Source: Planomicrobium sp. CPCC 101079 (GTDB lineage Bacteria > Bacillota > Bacilli > Bacillales_A > Planococcaceae). From it: a DNA stretch of 64,000 nt. This document shows positions 26,783 through 35,522 of the stretch, in pieces. Both the position numbers and the translations under genes were made by a program. The stretch's first letter is position 1. Each line of letters opens with the position of its first letter. The notes under the pieces were generated by a model. It was given only the letters and a program-made list of their open reading frames with translations. It was not told the origin of the DNA and made no database searches. Where the stretch lies: NCBI RefSeq assembly GCF_007859275.1, contig NZ_VOHC01000033.1:120952-184951 (forward strand), written 5' to 3'.

Positions 26783-26811
26783 TTGCGAAAAAAAAGAAAA
26801 TACTTTACACT
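26783..26811 (+). promoter_or_regulatory. Promoter of fadNA operon
   Basis: TTGCGA at 26783-26788, 17 bases, TACACT at 26806-26811. Placed 40 bases before the FadR operator. Confidence 0.65.
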
Positions 26812-26850
26812 AGGAGACATAGAGAACGTTCTATTTTTTTACCATAAAAA

Positions 26851-26868
26851 TGAATGAGTATTCATTCA
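26851..26868 (+). promoter_or_regulatory. FadR operator
   Basis: TGAATGAGTATTCATTCA is a perfect match to the Bacillus FadR site (TGAATGA-N-TA-N-TCATTCA). FadR, a TetR-family repressor, leaves the site when long-chain acyl-CoA binds, which would induce fatty acid breakdown genes. Confidence 0.92.
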
Positions 26869-26890
26869 AAAAAAGTAGGAGGGCTTGCGA

Positions 26891-29275
26891 GTGGCTTACC
26901 AAATACAAAAAGCAGCAGTGCTCGGTTCCGGCGTTATGGGTTCCGGAATTGCAGCGCACCTTGCAAACATTGGAATTCCAGTATTACTGCTTGATATCGT
27001 TCCGCGGGAATTGTCGAAAGAGGAGGAAGCAAAAGGCTTGTCGCTTGAAGATAAAGCAGTGCGAAACCGGATAGCGGCGTCATCCATTCAAAAGTTGTTG
27101 AAGCACAAACCTGCTCCGTTGACGGCAAAGAAGAATTTGGAATTATTAACTCCCGGAAACTTAGAGGACGATTTGGAGAAATTGAAAGATGTGGACTGGA
27201 TCATAGAAGTGGTTGTCGAAAATCTGGGTATTAAAAAGTCTCTTTATGAAAAAATTGATGCAGTTCGAAAACCGGGTACGATTGTCTCTTCTAATACTTC
27301 AGGCATAAGCATAAATGCGATGGCGGAAGGACGTTCAGAAGATTTCCAGAAACATTTTCTTGGAACTCATTTCTTTAATCCACCGCGCTATTTGAAATTG
27401 CTCGAAGTGATTCCTGCGAACACAACAGCTCCTGAAGTGGTCGACTTTATGACCCGTTTCGGAGAAGATCGTTTAGGAAAAGGCGTGGTCCTTGCCAAAG
27501 ATACACCGAACTTCATAGCGAACCGCATCGGTACATATGGCTTGTTAGTGACAATCCGCGAAATGCAAAACCGCGGCTATTCGGTTGGGGAAGTGGATTC
27601 GGTAACTGGGCCATTGATTGGACGCCCAAAATCGGCGACATTCCGCACGCTCGATGTAGTTGGCTTGGATACTTTCATGCATGTGGCAAAAAACGTGTAC
27701 GATCAGACTTCTGGCGACGAACAAAAAGTTTTTGAAGCCCCTGAATTCTTAAAAAAAATGGTGGAAAACGGTTGGCTCGGATCGAAAACAGGCCAAGGGT
27801 TCTTCCTGAAACAAGACAAAGAAATACTGGAGCTTAACCCTGAGACATTGGAATACCAGCCAGCAGGAAAATTGAAAACGCCTTCACAGGAAATGGCGCA
27901 ACAGCAGAAAGGCCTTTCCGCCAAAGTGAAAACGCTTGTCTACGCGGGTGACCGCACAGGTGAATTGCTATGGAGCATCTTTTCTCCGGTACTTCGCTAT
28001 TCAGCACAATTGACTAGTGAAATTGCCGACGATATCGTTGCAATCGATAACGCCATGAAATGGGGCTTCGGTTGGCAGCAAGGGCCATTTGAAACGTGGG
28101 ATGCTATCGGTGTTCAGCAATCCGTTGAAAAAATGAAACAAGAAGGACATGAAATTCCTGCATTTGTTCATAAATTGCTCGATTCTGGAAACGACAGCTT
28201 TTATAAGGAGATAGAAGGAGACCTCTATTTCTTTAATGGATCAGATTACCAGCCAGTGCCAATTAATGAAAAAGTAATTGATTTGAAACGCTACAAGAAA
28301 AAGCATGGCGTCATTAAATCCAATGCAGGTGCCAGTTTGATCGATCTAGGAGATGGCATTGCGCTGCTTGAGTTTCACTCGCAGTCAAATGCAATCGGCC
28401 TCGATATTATCCAGATGATCAATTTTGCAGTTGATGAAGCAGAGAAAAATTTCAAAGGGCTTGTAATTGGCAACCAGGGCAAAAATTTCTGTGTCGGCGC
28501 AAACTTGGGCATGATTTTAATGGAAGCACAGGATGACAATATATTTGAATTGGATTTCACCATAAAAGCTTTCCAAAACGCCATGATGAAAGTGAAGTAT
28601 TGCACAAAACCGGTTGTAGCAGCGCCTTTTGGCATGTCGCTTGGCGGGGGAGCGGAAGTGGCGCTTCCGGCAGCGCATATCCAAGCTTCGATGGAGACCT
28701 ATATGGGGCTAGTAGAAGCAGGTGTCGGGTTGATTCCAGGCGGGGGTGGCAACAAGGAGCTTTACATCAAGCATTTAAAAGGCATGCCAAAAGGGGTCTT
28801 GGTCGATTACCAGAACGTTGCCAGCAAAGTGTTTGAGTCGATTGCAACGGCAAAAGTTTCTACTTCGGCAGAAGAAGCCCGTGAAAATAACTTCCTTAAC
28901 TTTGTAGATGGCATCAGCGTCAATAGCGACCACTTGATCTATGATGCGAGGCAGGCGGCCTTGGCCCTGCATGAAATGGGCTATCAAGCACCGAAACGGG
29001 AAAAAGTGCCGGTTACCGGTGAGCCGGGATATGCCACATTGCTGCTAGGGGCAGAAGGAATGCTGTTATCTGGCTATATCAGCGAATACGACCTGAAAAT
29101 CGCGAAAAAACTGGCGTTTGTCTTAGCTGGAGGAAAAGTGCCGTATGGCACGTTGGTCGACGAACAATACTTGCTCGATTTAGAGCGCGAAGCATTTTTA
29201 AGTTTAGTGGCGGAACCGAAAACACAACAGCGGATGCAGCATATGCTCATTAAAGGAAAACCGCTGCGCAATTAA
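26891..29275 (+). CDS. fadN: 3-hydroxyacyl-CoA dehydrogenase/enoyl-CoA hydratase FadN
   Basis: A 794-residue bifunctional beta-oxidation enzyme. The NAD-binding start AAVLGSGVMGSGIAAHLANIG opens the dehydrogenase half (about residues 5-420), with SNTSGISI and THFFNPPRYL typical of the family. The crotonase-fold half follows (about 460-720), with the oxyanion-hole region GMSLGGGAEVALPA. GTG 26891 follows AGGAGGG by seven bases and matches the start of Bacillus FadN better than TTG 26885. It forms an operon with fadA and is controlled by the FadR site. Confidence 0.95.
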   Translation: MAYQIQKAAVLGSGVMGSGIAAHLANIGIPVLLLDIVPRELSKEEEAKGLSLEDKAVRNRIAASSIQKLLKHKPAPLTAKKNLELLTPGNLEDDLEKLKDVDWIIEVVVENLGIKKSLYEKIDAVRKPGTIVSSNTSGISINAMAEGRSEDFQKHFLGTHFFNPPRYLKLLEVIPANTTAPEVVDFMTRFGEDRLGKGVVLAKDTPNFIANRIGTYGLLVTIREMQNRGYSVGEVDSVTGPLIGRPKSATFRTLDVVGLDTFMHVAKNVYDQTSGDEQKVFEAPEFLKKMVENGWLGSKTGQGFFLKQDKEILELNPETLEYQPAGKLKTPSQEMAQQQKGLSAKVKTLVYAGDRTGELLWSIFSPVLRYSAQLTSEIADDIVAIDNAMKWGFGWQQGPFETWDAIGVQQSVEKMKQEGHEIPAFVHKLLDSGNDSFYKEIEGDLYFFNGSDYQPVPINEKVIDLKRYKKKHGVIKSNAGASLIDLGDGIALLEFHSQSNAIGLDIIQMINFAVDEAEKNFKGLVIGNQGKNFCVGANLGMILMEAQDDNIFELDFTIKAFQNAMMKVKYCTKPVVAAPFGMSLGGGAEVALPAAHIQASMETYMGLVEAGVGLIPGGGGNKELYIKHLKGMPKGVLVDYQNVASKVFESIATAKVSTSAEEARENNFLNFVDGISVNSDHLIYDARQAALALHEMGYQAPKREKVPVTGEPGYATLLLGAEGMLLSGYISEYDLKIAKKLAFVLAGGKVPYGTLVDEQYLLDLEREAFLSLVAEPKTQQRMQHMLIKGKPLRN

Positions 29276-29308
29276 TCCTGCAGCAAGAATCAAAGGAGGA
29301 AGAAACTC

Positions 29309-30484
29309 ATGCGCGAAGCAGTAATCGTATCCGGTGCACGGACACCGGTCGGAAAAGCAAAAAAAGGCTCACTCGCAACTGTACGGCCAGATGATTTCGG
29401 CGCATTGGCTGTCAGAGAAGCATTAAACCGGGCTGACGGCTATGACGGGCCAATCGATGATTTGATCATGGGCTGTGCGATGCCGGAAGCCGAACAAGGC
29501 ATGAACATTGCCCGCAATATCGGTGCACTTGCCGGTTTGCCGGAAACCGTATCCGCTGTAACGATCAACCGTTTCTGTTCTTCGGGTTTGCAGTCAATTG
29601 CCTATGCGGCTGAACGTATTATGGTTGGGTCAGCAGAAGCAATCATTGCTGGTGGCGTGGAATCGATGAGCATGGTGCCAATGATGGGCAATGTCATCCG
29701 GCCAAACGCAAAATTGGCAGAGACAGCTCCCCAATACTACATGAGCATGGGGCATACGGCTGAACAAGTGGCAACACAATATGGCATTAGCCGGGAAGAC
29801 CAGGATGCATTTTCCGTCCGCTCACACGAAAAAGCGGCTGCCGCCATTGAAAAGGGACATTTCGTCGAAGAAATCGTGCCGGTTGAAGTGGTGAAGCGCT
29901 ATGTGGATGAAAACAATAAATATCAGGAAAAAACATTCCTGTTCGAAATGGACGAAGGCGTCCGCCATGGCACGACAGTCCAAACCTTGAATAAATTGCG
30001 CGCAGTCTTTTCTGCACGCGGTACAGTAACGGCCGGAAACTCATCGCAGACATCTGACGGCGCTGGAGCGCTCCTGGTCATGGACCGGGAAAAAGCAGAA
30101 TCGTTGGGCCTTAAACCAATTGCGAAATTCCGTTCGTTCGCAACAGGCGGCGTGCCTCCTGAAGTAATGGGAATCGGCCCAATTGTCGCAATTCCAAAAG
30201 CCTTGAAGCTGGCAGGCTTGTCTATCGAAGACATCGACGTCTGGGAACTGAACGAAGCATTCGCCTCACAATCGCTTGGCGTCATCCGCCATTTGAACAT
30301 CGACATCGACAAAGTGAACTTGAACGGCGGCGCCATAGCACTTGGACATCCGCTAGGCGCCACAGGCTCCATTTTGACACTGAAAATGATGAGCGAGTTG
30401 AAGCGCCAAGGCAAGCAATTCGGTGTCGTTACGATGTGTATCGGAGGAGGCATGGGTGCAGCTGGCGTGTTTGAAATGTTGTAA
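29309..30484 (+). CDS. fadA: Acetyl-CoA acyltransferase FadA (thiolase)
   Basis: A 391-residue thiolase that cleaves 3-ketoacyl-CoA in the last step of beta-oxidation. The active-site Cys lies in NRFCSSGLQSIAYAAE, the His in GGAIALGHPLGATGS and the second Cys in MCIGGGMGAAGVFE. The start follows AAAGGAGG, 33 bases after fadN, so both are one transcript and FadN and FadA probably act as a complex. Confidence 0.95.
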   Translation: MREAVIVSGARTPVGKAKKGSLATVRPDDFGALAVREALNRADGYDGPIDDLIMGCAMPEAEQGMNIARNIGALAGLPETVSAVTINRFCSSGLQSIAYAAERIMVGSAEAIIAGGVESMSMVPMMGNVIRPNAKLAETAPQYYMSMGHTAEQVATQYGISREDQDAFSVRSHEKAAAAIEKGHFVEEIVPVEVVKRYVDENNKYQEKTFLFEMDEGVRHGTTVQTLNKLRAVFSARGTVTAGNSSQTSDGAGALLVMDREKAESLGLKPIAKFRSFATGGVPPEVMGIGPIVAIPKALKLAGLSIEDIDVWELNEAFASQSLGVIRHLNIDIDKVNLNGGAIALGHPLGATGSILTLKMMSELKRQGKQFGVVTMCIGGGMGAAGVFEML

Positions 30485-30540
30485 ATCTATTATAAATATA
30501 AAAGCTCATCAAATAATTTGAACTAAAGAATAAACTCTAA

Positions 30541-30710
30541 TACATCGTTTTCGCCGCTTTTTCGGCTCCCGCTAGAAGCCGAAAAAGCACTCGTCTTCTA
30601 GCTCCGTCCAGTCCTTGGACGCGTCGAAGCTAAGAAATCTCTTGGTACGGAGCAAAAAACGGAGACTCCCGCAGGAAAGCGGAGTTGTTTGCGGAATATT
30701 ATCAGCAGTT
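30541..30710. repeat. Intergenic repeat-like element between fadA and fadE
   Basis: This stretch is GC-richer than the surrounding spacer and highly structured. It starts with a perfect 12-bp inverted repeat (30556-30567 with 30577-30588) and includes GACTCCCGCAGGAAAGCGGAG (30663-30683), a motif I recall as dispersed in Bacillus and Planococcus genomes. The first hairpin may end fadNA transcription. Copy number cannot be checked here. Confidence 0.5.
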
Positions 30711-30744
30711 TAATGCAGCTAATAAAATATAGGAGGAATTCACA

Positions 30745-32526
30745 ATGGAACAGCAAAAAACATTGATCAAAGGTGGAAGTTTCCTGATCGAAGACGCAGA
30801 CCTTTCTCGTGTCTTCACGCCTGAAGACTTTACCGACGAACATAAGATGATTGCTAAAACGACTGAGGATTACGTCAACAACGAAGTCATGCCAGTCGTT
30901 GAGAAACTGGAGAACCATGAATTCGACCATTCTGTCCGGTTATTGAAATCGGCGGGAGAGCTTGGGCTGCTTGGGGCAGATGTTCCGGAACAATATGGCG
31001 GCTTAGGACTGGATAAAATTGCTTCTGCTTTGATTGCAGAAAAGATGTCAAAAGCAGGCGGATTTTCGATTACTCACGGCGCCCACGTCGGAATCGGATC
31101 CCTGCCAATCGTCCTTTTCGGCAATGAAGAGCAAAAACAGAAATACCTTCCGCGCCTTGCAACAGGCGAAATGATTGCCGCTTATGCATTGACAGAACCG
31201 AGCTCTGGCTCAGATGCACTTGGCGCAAAAACTACAGCTAAATTGAATGAAGCGGGCACGCATTATGTTTTGAACGGCGAGAAACAATGGATCACGAATG
31301 CAGGGTTTGCAGATGTATTTATCGTTTACGCAAAAATTGACGGCGAAAAATTCTCGGCTTTCATTGTAGAGCGTGCATACGACGGAGTTTCAGTTGGACC
31401 TGAAGAAAAGAAAATGGGTATTAAATCGTCCTCTACACGTACATTAATCTTGCAAGACGCACAAGTTCCTGTCGAAAATTTATTGGGTGAAGCAGGGCGT
31501 GGCCACATTATTGCATTCAATATTTTGAACATCGGACGCTATAAATTGGGAGTGGGCACAATCGGCGGTTCCAAGCATGCTTTGGAAATTACCATTCCGT
31601 ACACCAATCAGCGCCAGCAATTCAAAACGCCGATTTCTTCATTCAACTTGACGCGCGAAAAATTGGCGACGATGGCGTCTCAATTGTATGCACTTGAAAG
31701 TTCGGTTTACCGGACTGTCGGTTTGTTTGAAGATCGCATGAGCGGTTTTACGGATGAAGAGCATGCCAACGGTAAATTAGTGGCTGATTCCATCGCTGAA
31801 TTTGCGATTGAATGCTCGATGAATAAATTCTTTGGAACTGAAACACTCGATTATATTGTGGATGAAGGAGTACAACTGCATGGCGGCTACGGCTTTATGC
31901 AGGAGTATGAAATTGAAAAAGCGTACCGCGACTCGCGCATCAATCGCATTTTCGAAGGAACAAACGAAATCAACCGTTTGCTCGTTCCGGGCACCTTAAT
32001 CCGCAAAGCGATGAAAGGCGAGCTTCCACTGTTCCAGCACGCGCAAAAATTGCAGGAAGAGCTGTTGATGTTAATGCCTGAAGAAGTTGGTACAGAGGCA
32101 TTGGCACAGGAAAAGTACTTGGTGCGTAACGCGAAAAAAATCGCTTTGCTTGCAGCAGGCCTTGCGGCTCAAACATATGGAGCGAAGCTTGAGCAGGAAC
32201 AAGAAGTGCTTGTAAACATTGCCGATATTGTCTCCAATGTTTTCGCTATGGAATCTGCTGTCCTTCGCACAGAAAAAGCGATTTTGGCTTCCGGAGAAGA
32301 AAAAGCACAGCAAAAACTTTTATACACCCAAATCTATTGCCAAGAAGCATTCGATAAAATCGAAAAAGATGCGAAAGAAACCTTGCTGGCAGCTGTTGAA
32401 GGAGATAACCAGCGTATGATGCTTTCAGCTCTTCGCAAACTGACTCGTTCCACTCCTTACAACGTCATCGCGAAAAAACGCGAAGCTGCTGTGAAATTGG
32501 TTGAAACAGAAAAATACGTGGTGTAA
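30745..32526 (+). CDS. fadE: Acyl-CoA dehydrogenase FadE
   Basis: A 593-residue flavoprotein that performs the first step of beta-oxidation. The FAD/substrate motif YALTEPSSGSDA and the C-terminal family motif RIFEGTNEINRLLVPG are intact, and a roughly 180-residue C-terminal extension is present as in Bacillus FadE. AGGAGG precedes the ATG. It is separated from fadNA by a 260-base repeat-containing gap, so it may have its own promoter. A strong terminator follows. Confidence 0.95.
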   Translation: MEQQKTLIKGGSFLIEDADLSRVFTPEDFTDEHKMIAKTTEDYVNNEVMPVVEKLENHEFDHSVRLLKSAGELGLLGADVPEQYGGLGLDKIASALIAEKMSKAGGFSITHGAHVGIGSLPIVLFGNEEQKQKYLPRLATGEMIAAYALTEPSSGSDALGAKTTAKLNEAGTHYVLNGEKQWITNAGFADVFIVYAKIDGEKFSAFIVERAYDGVSVGPEEKKMGIKSSSTRTLILQDAQVPVENLLGEAGRGHIIAFNILNIGRYKLGVGTIGGSKHALEITIPYTNQRQQFKTPISSFNLTREKLATMASQLYALESSVYRTVGLFEDRMSGFTDEEHANGKLVADSIAEFAIECSMNKFFGTETLDYIVDEGVQLHGGYGFMQEYEIEKAYRDSRINRIFEGTNEINRLLVPGTLIRKAMKGELPLFQHAQKLQEELLMLMPEEVGTEALAQEKYLVRNAKKIALLAAGLAAQTYGAKLEQEQEVLVNIADIVSNVFAMESAVLRTEKAILASGEEKAQQKLLYTQIYCQEAFDKIEKDAKETLLAAVEGDNQRMMLSALRKLTRSTPYNVIAKKREAAVKLVETEKYVV

Positions 32527-32555
32527 GGAAAAGCAAAAAGCATATAAATGATAGG

Positions 32556-32596
32556 AAAAAGACTCCGGAATCGAATCGTTCCGGAGTCTTTTTATT
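32556..32596 (+). terminator. Terminator of fadE
   Basis: A 15-bp stem (32556-32570 with 32579-32593) around the loop TCGAATCG, ending in T-rich sequence. Confidence 0.9.
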
Positions 32597-32780
32597 GGAA
32601 TCGTCGGGATATTGCCGTCGCTAAAACCGATTATTATAGAAGTTTTAAGCATTATTTTGTATTTAATATGTCGTTGCTTGTTTTTATTGGCTTCAAGAAG
32701 CAAGCAGAAATCGGGAAAATTTCGAACATCCCTCATTCATATCTGAAAAGGGGTCGTAAAAGTGCATAGAAATCCGTGAA

Positions 32781-32872
32781 CGTTCGTAAAGTGATTGGAC
32801 ACATTTACGAACGCTTTTTTTATCTTGTTTCAGCTATTTTTTTGCGTTCGTAAACGTGTACTTTTACGAACG
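32781..32872. repeat. Paired CGTTCGTAAA/TTTACGAACG inverted repeats
   Basis: Two hairpins in 92 bases, each built from the same 10-base arms: 32781-32790 with 32804-32813, and 32845-32854 with 32863-32872. A partial copy (TCGTAAAAGTGCA) precedes at 32754 and a related palindrome, GTAAAAG-TATG-CTTTTAC followed by GAAC, lies at 33534-33555. The first is followed by a T-run like a terminator. The set brackets the DUF4275 gene. Confidence 0.75.
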
Positions 32873-32957
32873 GTTTAAAACTTATTTTATGTTTATGCTC
32901 GAATCTCGTAGAATATCTATATAATCTCATTGAAGTAATCGAGAGGGGGTAACTACT

Positions 32958-33383
32958 ATCGAATTAGCTAGTGTTCTTCGCAAAACAGGAATAGTCGTCC
33001 ATGAGTTTGAAAATGTTGGACGAGAATACAGAGAGAAATGGGTTCATGCTTTTTCTGATTCTAAATTTGATCAACATAAATATTTAACTGAGTTTCTATG
33101 GTATATGTTTTCTGCTGAAAAAACTGAGTGCTTGGTTAGGAAAGAAGCAGCTCTCTCCTTTGATAAGGTAAACAAGCGATATTGTTATATTTTCTTTCAA
33201 GAGTCCGACGATGTTTTACAAGTGGAATATGCATCTTCCATGAATGCTAAAGATTTGTTGAACGTAACAGGAGAACATTGTGATGTCTATGTCGTGGACA
33301 AAGGCTTTAATTGGACATATGTGATTCCTCATGAAGAAGACTGGGGTCCATACTTTTACAGAAAAAAGTTCAAAGGTGATTGA
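32958..33383 (+). CDS. DUF4275 family protein with non-standard start
   Basis: A roughly 141-residue protein of the DUF4275 family, recognised by KTGIVVHEF, KYLTEFLWYMFSAE, and the C-terminal TYVIPHEEDWGPYFYRK. Family homology begins close to the ribosome site AGAGGGGG (32942-32949), but the in-frame codon eight bases after it is ATC (32958-32960). No ATG, GTG or TTG occurs in frame before the ATG at 33105, which would delete a third of the domain. It either starts at ATC or has lost its start. A TATAAT lies at 32920-32925. Function unknown. Confidence 0.65.
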   Translation: MELASVLRKTGIVVHEFENVGREYREKWVHAFSDSKFDQHKYLTEFLWYMFSAEKTECLVRKEAALSFDKVNKRYCYIFFQESDDVLQVEYASSMNAKDLLNVTGEHCDVYVVDKGFNWTYVIPHEEDWGPYFYRKKFKGD

Positions 33384-33757
33384 AAAGGTTGTAGTAGATT
33401 TATGTTGAGAAGAGACTTTTCCCATAAGAAGAATCACAGGAATTCTAGTTTACATATCACCACATTATCAGGGGCTATGCGAATATATAGGGAGAGAAAA
33501 GGCTAATCGAGCCCATCTTCTTTCTTTTTATCTGTAAAAGTATGCTTTTACGAACTTTACAGAACAAATGTTTAGCGAAGGGGCGTCAAGGTAGTAGGCG
33601 AAGCGGCCCGGCTTCTTTCGGGAGCCATCCACAGAGCGTCCGAAGCGTTGTAAACCACTCACGCATTCAAGAAAGAGAAGGAGGGAGAGGCTGTTAGCTG
33701 TTATCGCATCGACTAGCTGCCCTTCTTTTGCTAAGCTAAAGAAAAGGAGGATTCACC
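33384..33757. other. Gene-less spacer with palindrome and repeat-like sequence
   Basis: Holds the GTAAAAG/CTTTTAC palindrome (33534-33551) and a GC-richer stretch (33580-33730) without a coding frame that could be a dispersed repeat. The ribosome site for the next gene lies at the end. Confidence 0.45.
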
Positions 33758-34111
33758 ATGATGCAATTTTACGCATACCCCAAATGCTCGACGTGCCGAA
33801 ACGCCAAGAAATGGCTGGATGCAAACGGAGCTGACTATGAAGCAATCAACATCGCAGAAACGCCGCCATCAGCAGAAGAACTGCGCAAAATCCAACAAGC
33901 AAGCGGCTTGGAGCTGAAAAAGTTTTTTAATACAAGCGGCATGAAATACCGGGAACTCGGACTTAAAGAGAAACTGCCGACAATGAGCGAAGAAGAGCAG
34001 TTTAATTTACTTGCTTCAGATGGCATGCTGATCAAGCGGCCTGTGGCTTGGGATGGCAAAAAAGTGACGCTTGGCTTCAAAGAAGCGGATTATGAAAATA
34101 CGTGGCAGTGA
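33758..34111 (+). CDS. ArsC/Spx-like reductase family protein (YusI)
   Basis: A 117-residue thioredoxin-fold protein of the ArsC/YffB family with the redox motif CSTC (YPKCSTCRNAKKWL) and the C-terminal KRPVAWDGK segment. It is not an arsenate reductase by position: it sits between fadE and gcvH exactly as yusI does in Bacillus. Its substrate is unknown. AAGGAGG precedes ATG 33758 by seven bases. Confidence 0.85.
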   Translation: MMQFYAYPKCSTCRNAKKWLDANGADYEAINIAETPPSAEELRKIQQASGLELKKFFNTSGMKYRELGLKEKLPTMSEEEQFNLLASDGMLIKRPVAWDGKKVTLGFKEADYENTWQ

Positions 34112-34189
34112 GTTCAGTGGATTCTTGTATTTCACGAGCGAATATGTCAAACTGAAATTGAGCACAATACATATTTTGGAGGGGTCTGG

Positions 34190-34570
34190 ATGAGCACACC
34201 ACAAGAGCTTCGTTATTCAAAAGAACATGAATGGGTAAAACTTGAAGACGGTACTGCGCGCATTGGTATTACTCACTTTGCGCAAGCTGAACTTGGCGAT
34301 ATCGTATTCGTTGAACTGCCGCAAGTAGGCGACGAATTGAAGAAAGATCAGCCTTTTGGCAGCGTGGAATCCGTTAAGACGGTTTCTGAACTTTACGCGC
34401 CAATCAGCGGCCGTGTGGTTGAAGTGAACTCGGAGTTGGATGACAGCCCGGAGTTCGTCAATGAGTCCCCGTATGAGCAAGCTTGGATGGTGGTCATTGA
34501 AGCTATTGACGAATCCGAGGTCAATGAATTGATGACAGCGGAGCAATATGAGAAAATGATTAATGAATAA
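34190..34570 (+). CDS. gcvH: Glycine cleavage system H protein
   Basis: A 126-residue lipoyl carrier protein. The lipoylated Lys is K63 in [15 protein letters not shown]. It carries the aminomethyl group of glycine cleavage and in Firmicutes is also the relay for lipoate transfer to other enzymes. The gcvPAB/T genes are not nearby, as in Bacillus, where gcvH stands with yusF-yusI. GGAGGGG precedes the ATG, and a terminator follows. Confidence 0.96.
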   Translation: MSTPQELRYSKEHEWVKLEDGTARIGITHFAQAELGDIVFVELPQVGDELKKDQPFGSVESVKTVSELYAPISGRVVEVNSELDDSPEFVNESPYEQAWMVVIEAIDESEVNELMTAEQYEKMINE

Positions 34571-34576
34571 GACCCG

Positions 34577-34604
34577 AAAGCGCCTCTTGTTTGGCGCTTT
34601 TTTT
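34577..34604 (+). terminator. Terminator of gcvH
   Basis: AAAGCGCC/GGCGCTTT hairpin (34577-34584, 34593-34600) with a T-run of seven. Confidence 0.88.
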
Positions 34605-34630
34605 CATCATAACTAGCGGGGTGTGGACTT

Positions 34631-34969
34631 ATGAATAAAGTGATTGTTGTCGAAGGGCTTACCGATAAAACAAGAATTGCGCCTCTTATTGCTGAACCAG
34701 TCACAATACTCTGCACAAATGGCACCGTCAGTGCGACAAGACTGGAAGAACTGCTGTTGCCTTACGAAGGCTTGGATATTATTGTGCTTGTGGATGCCGA
34801 CAAATCAGGAGAACAATTGAGAAAACTAGTTAAGCGTGAGTTTCCTGAAGCCAGGCATTTTTATATTAACCGCAGCTACAAGGAAGTTGCGACAACCCCG
34901 ATACGGATCTTGCTAGATGTGCTCATCAGTGCCAATGTCCGGGTCAATCAGTTATTAGCCGAAGGATGA
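34631..34969 (+). CDS. Toprim-domain protein (YusF-like)
   Basis: A 112-residue stand-alone Toprim domain: the Glu motif VIVVEGLTDK and the acidic motif IIVLVDADKSGEQLRK. Such small proteins resemble the RNase M5 and primase metal-binding fold, but their role is not established. It lies between gcvH and yusE as in Bacillus and ends seven bases before the thioredoxin-like gene. Confidence 0.85.
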   Translation: MNKVIVVEGLTDKTRIAPLIAEPVTILCTNGTVSATRLEELLLPYEGLDIIVLVDADKSGEQLRKLVKREFPEARHFYINRSYKEVATTPIRILLDVLISANVRVNQLLAEG

Positions 34970-34975
34970 TCGAAA

Positions 34976-35302
34976 ATGAACGAATGGACACATAAAGAAT
35001 GGCTCAAAGAAAAAAACACTCATCGAATGACGGCCTTTTACTTGTACACGCCGATGTGCGGCACCTGCCAAGTTACTTCGAAGATGCTTGAGGTTGTCCG
35101 GGAATTGTTGCCGGATTTGAATATTGGCAAAGCAAACTTGAATTACGTGCAGGAAATAGCCGGTTTATACGAAGTGGAAAGTGTTCCTTGCTTGATTATT
35201 ACAGAAGATGGTTTGGTTAAGGAAAAGATTTATGCCTTCCAGTCTGTCCCTTTTATATACGAAAAGTTAAAAGTTGTTGACGCAGCACAACGTGCATGGT
35301 AA
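34976..35302 (+). CDS. Thioredoxin-like protein (YusE)
   Basis: A 108-residue thioredoxin-fold protein with active site MCGTC and cis-Pro segment SVPCLIITEDG. It is the second gene of a pair with the Toprim protein (six-base gap). Bacillus YusE is the positional match. It precedes the methionine transporter leader but is not part of the riboswitch-controlled transcript. Confidence 0.83.
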   Translation: MNEWTHKEWLKEKNTHRMTAFYLYTPMCGTCQVTSKMLEVVRELLPDLNIGKANLNYVQEIAGLYEVESVPCLIITEDGLVKEKIYAFQSVPFIYEKLKVVDAAQRAW

Positions 35303-35333
35303 ATTGGATTTCTGATTGTGAATTTCATAACGT

Positions 35334-35499
35334 ACTCTTATTAAGAGAGGTGGAGGGAAGTGCCCTATGAAGCCCGGCAACCGTCATGAAAATGAAATGG
35401 TGCCAATTCACGCAAAGCCATGCTTTGGGAGATGAGAGATCGGTGTCCGTATATAACTGCGAATACCCTTCTGCTTATTTCTGCGCAGAAGGGTTTTTA
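35334..35499 (+). ncRNA. SAM riboswitch (S-box) with terminator
   Basis: Conserved S-box segments appear in order: AAGAGAGGTGGAGGGA, CCCTATGAAGCCCGGCAACC, GGTGCCAATTC and GAGATGAGAG. The terminator hairpin ACCCTTCTGC/GCAGAAGGGT (35465-35474, 35485-35494) with a T-run follows. SAM binding would stop transcription before metN, so the transporter is made when methionine or SAM is short. Confidence 0.97.
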
Positions 35500-35522
35500 T
35501 TTTGAAGTAGGAGTGTTTAGAA

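Noticed and set aside
33758..34111. Arsenate reductase call for the ArsC-like gene
   Set aside because: The CSTC motif and the yusI position fit the YffB/YusI branch, and there are no other arsenic resistance genes nearby.
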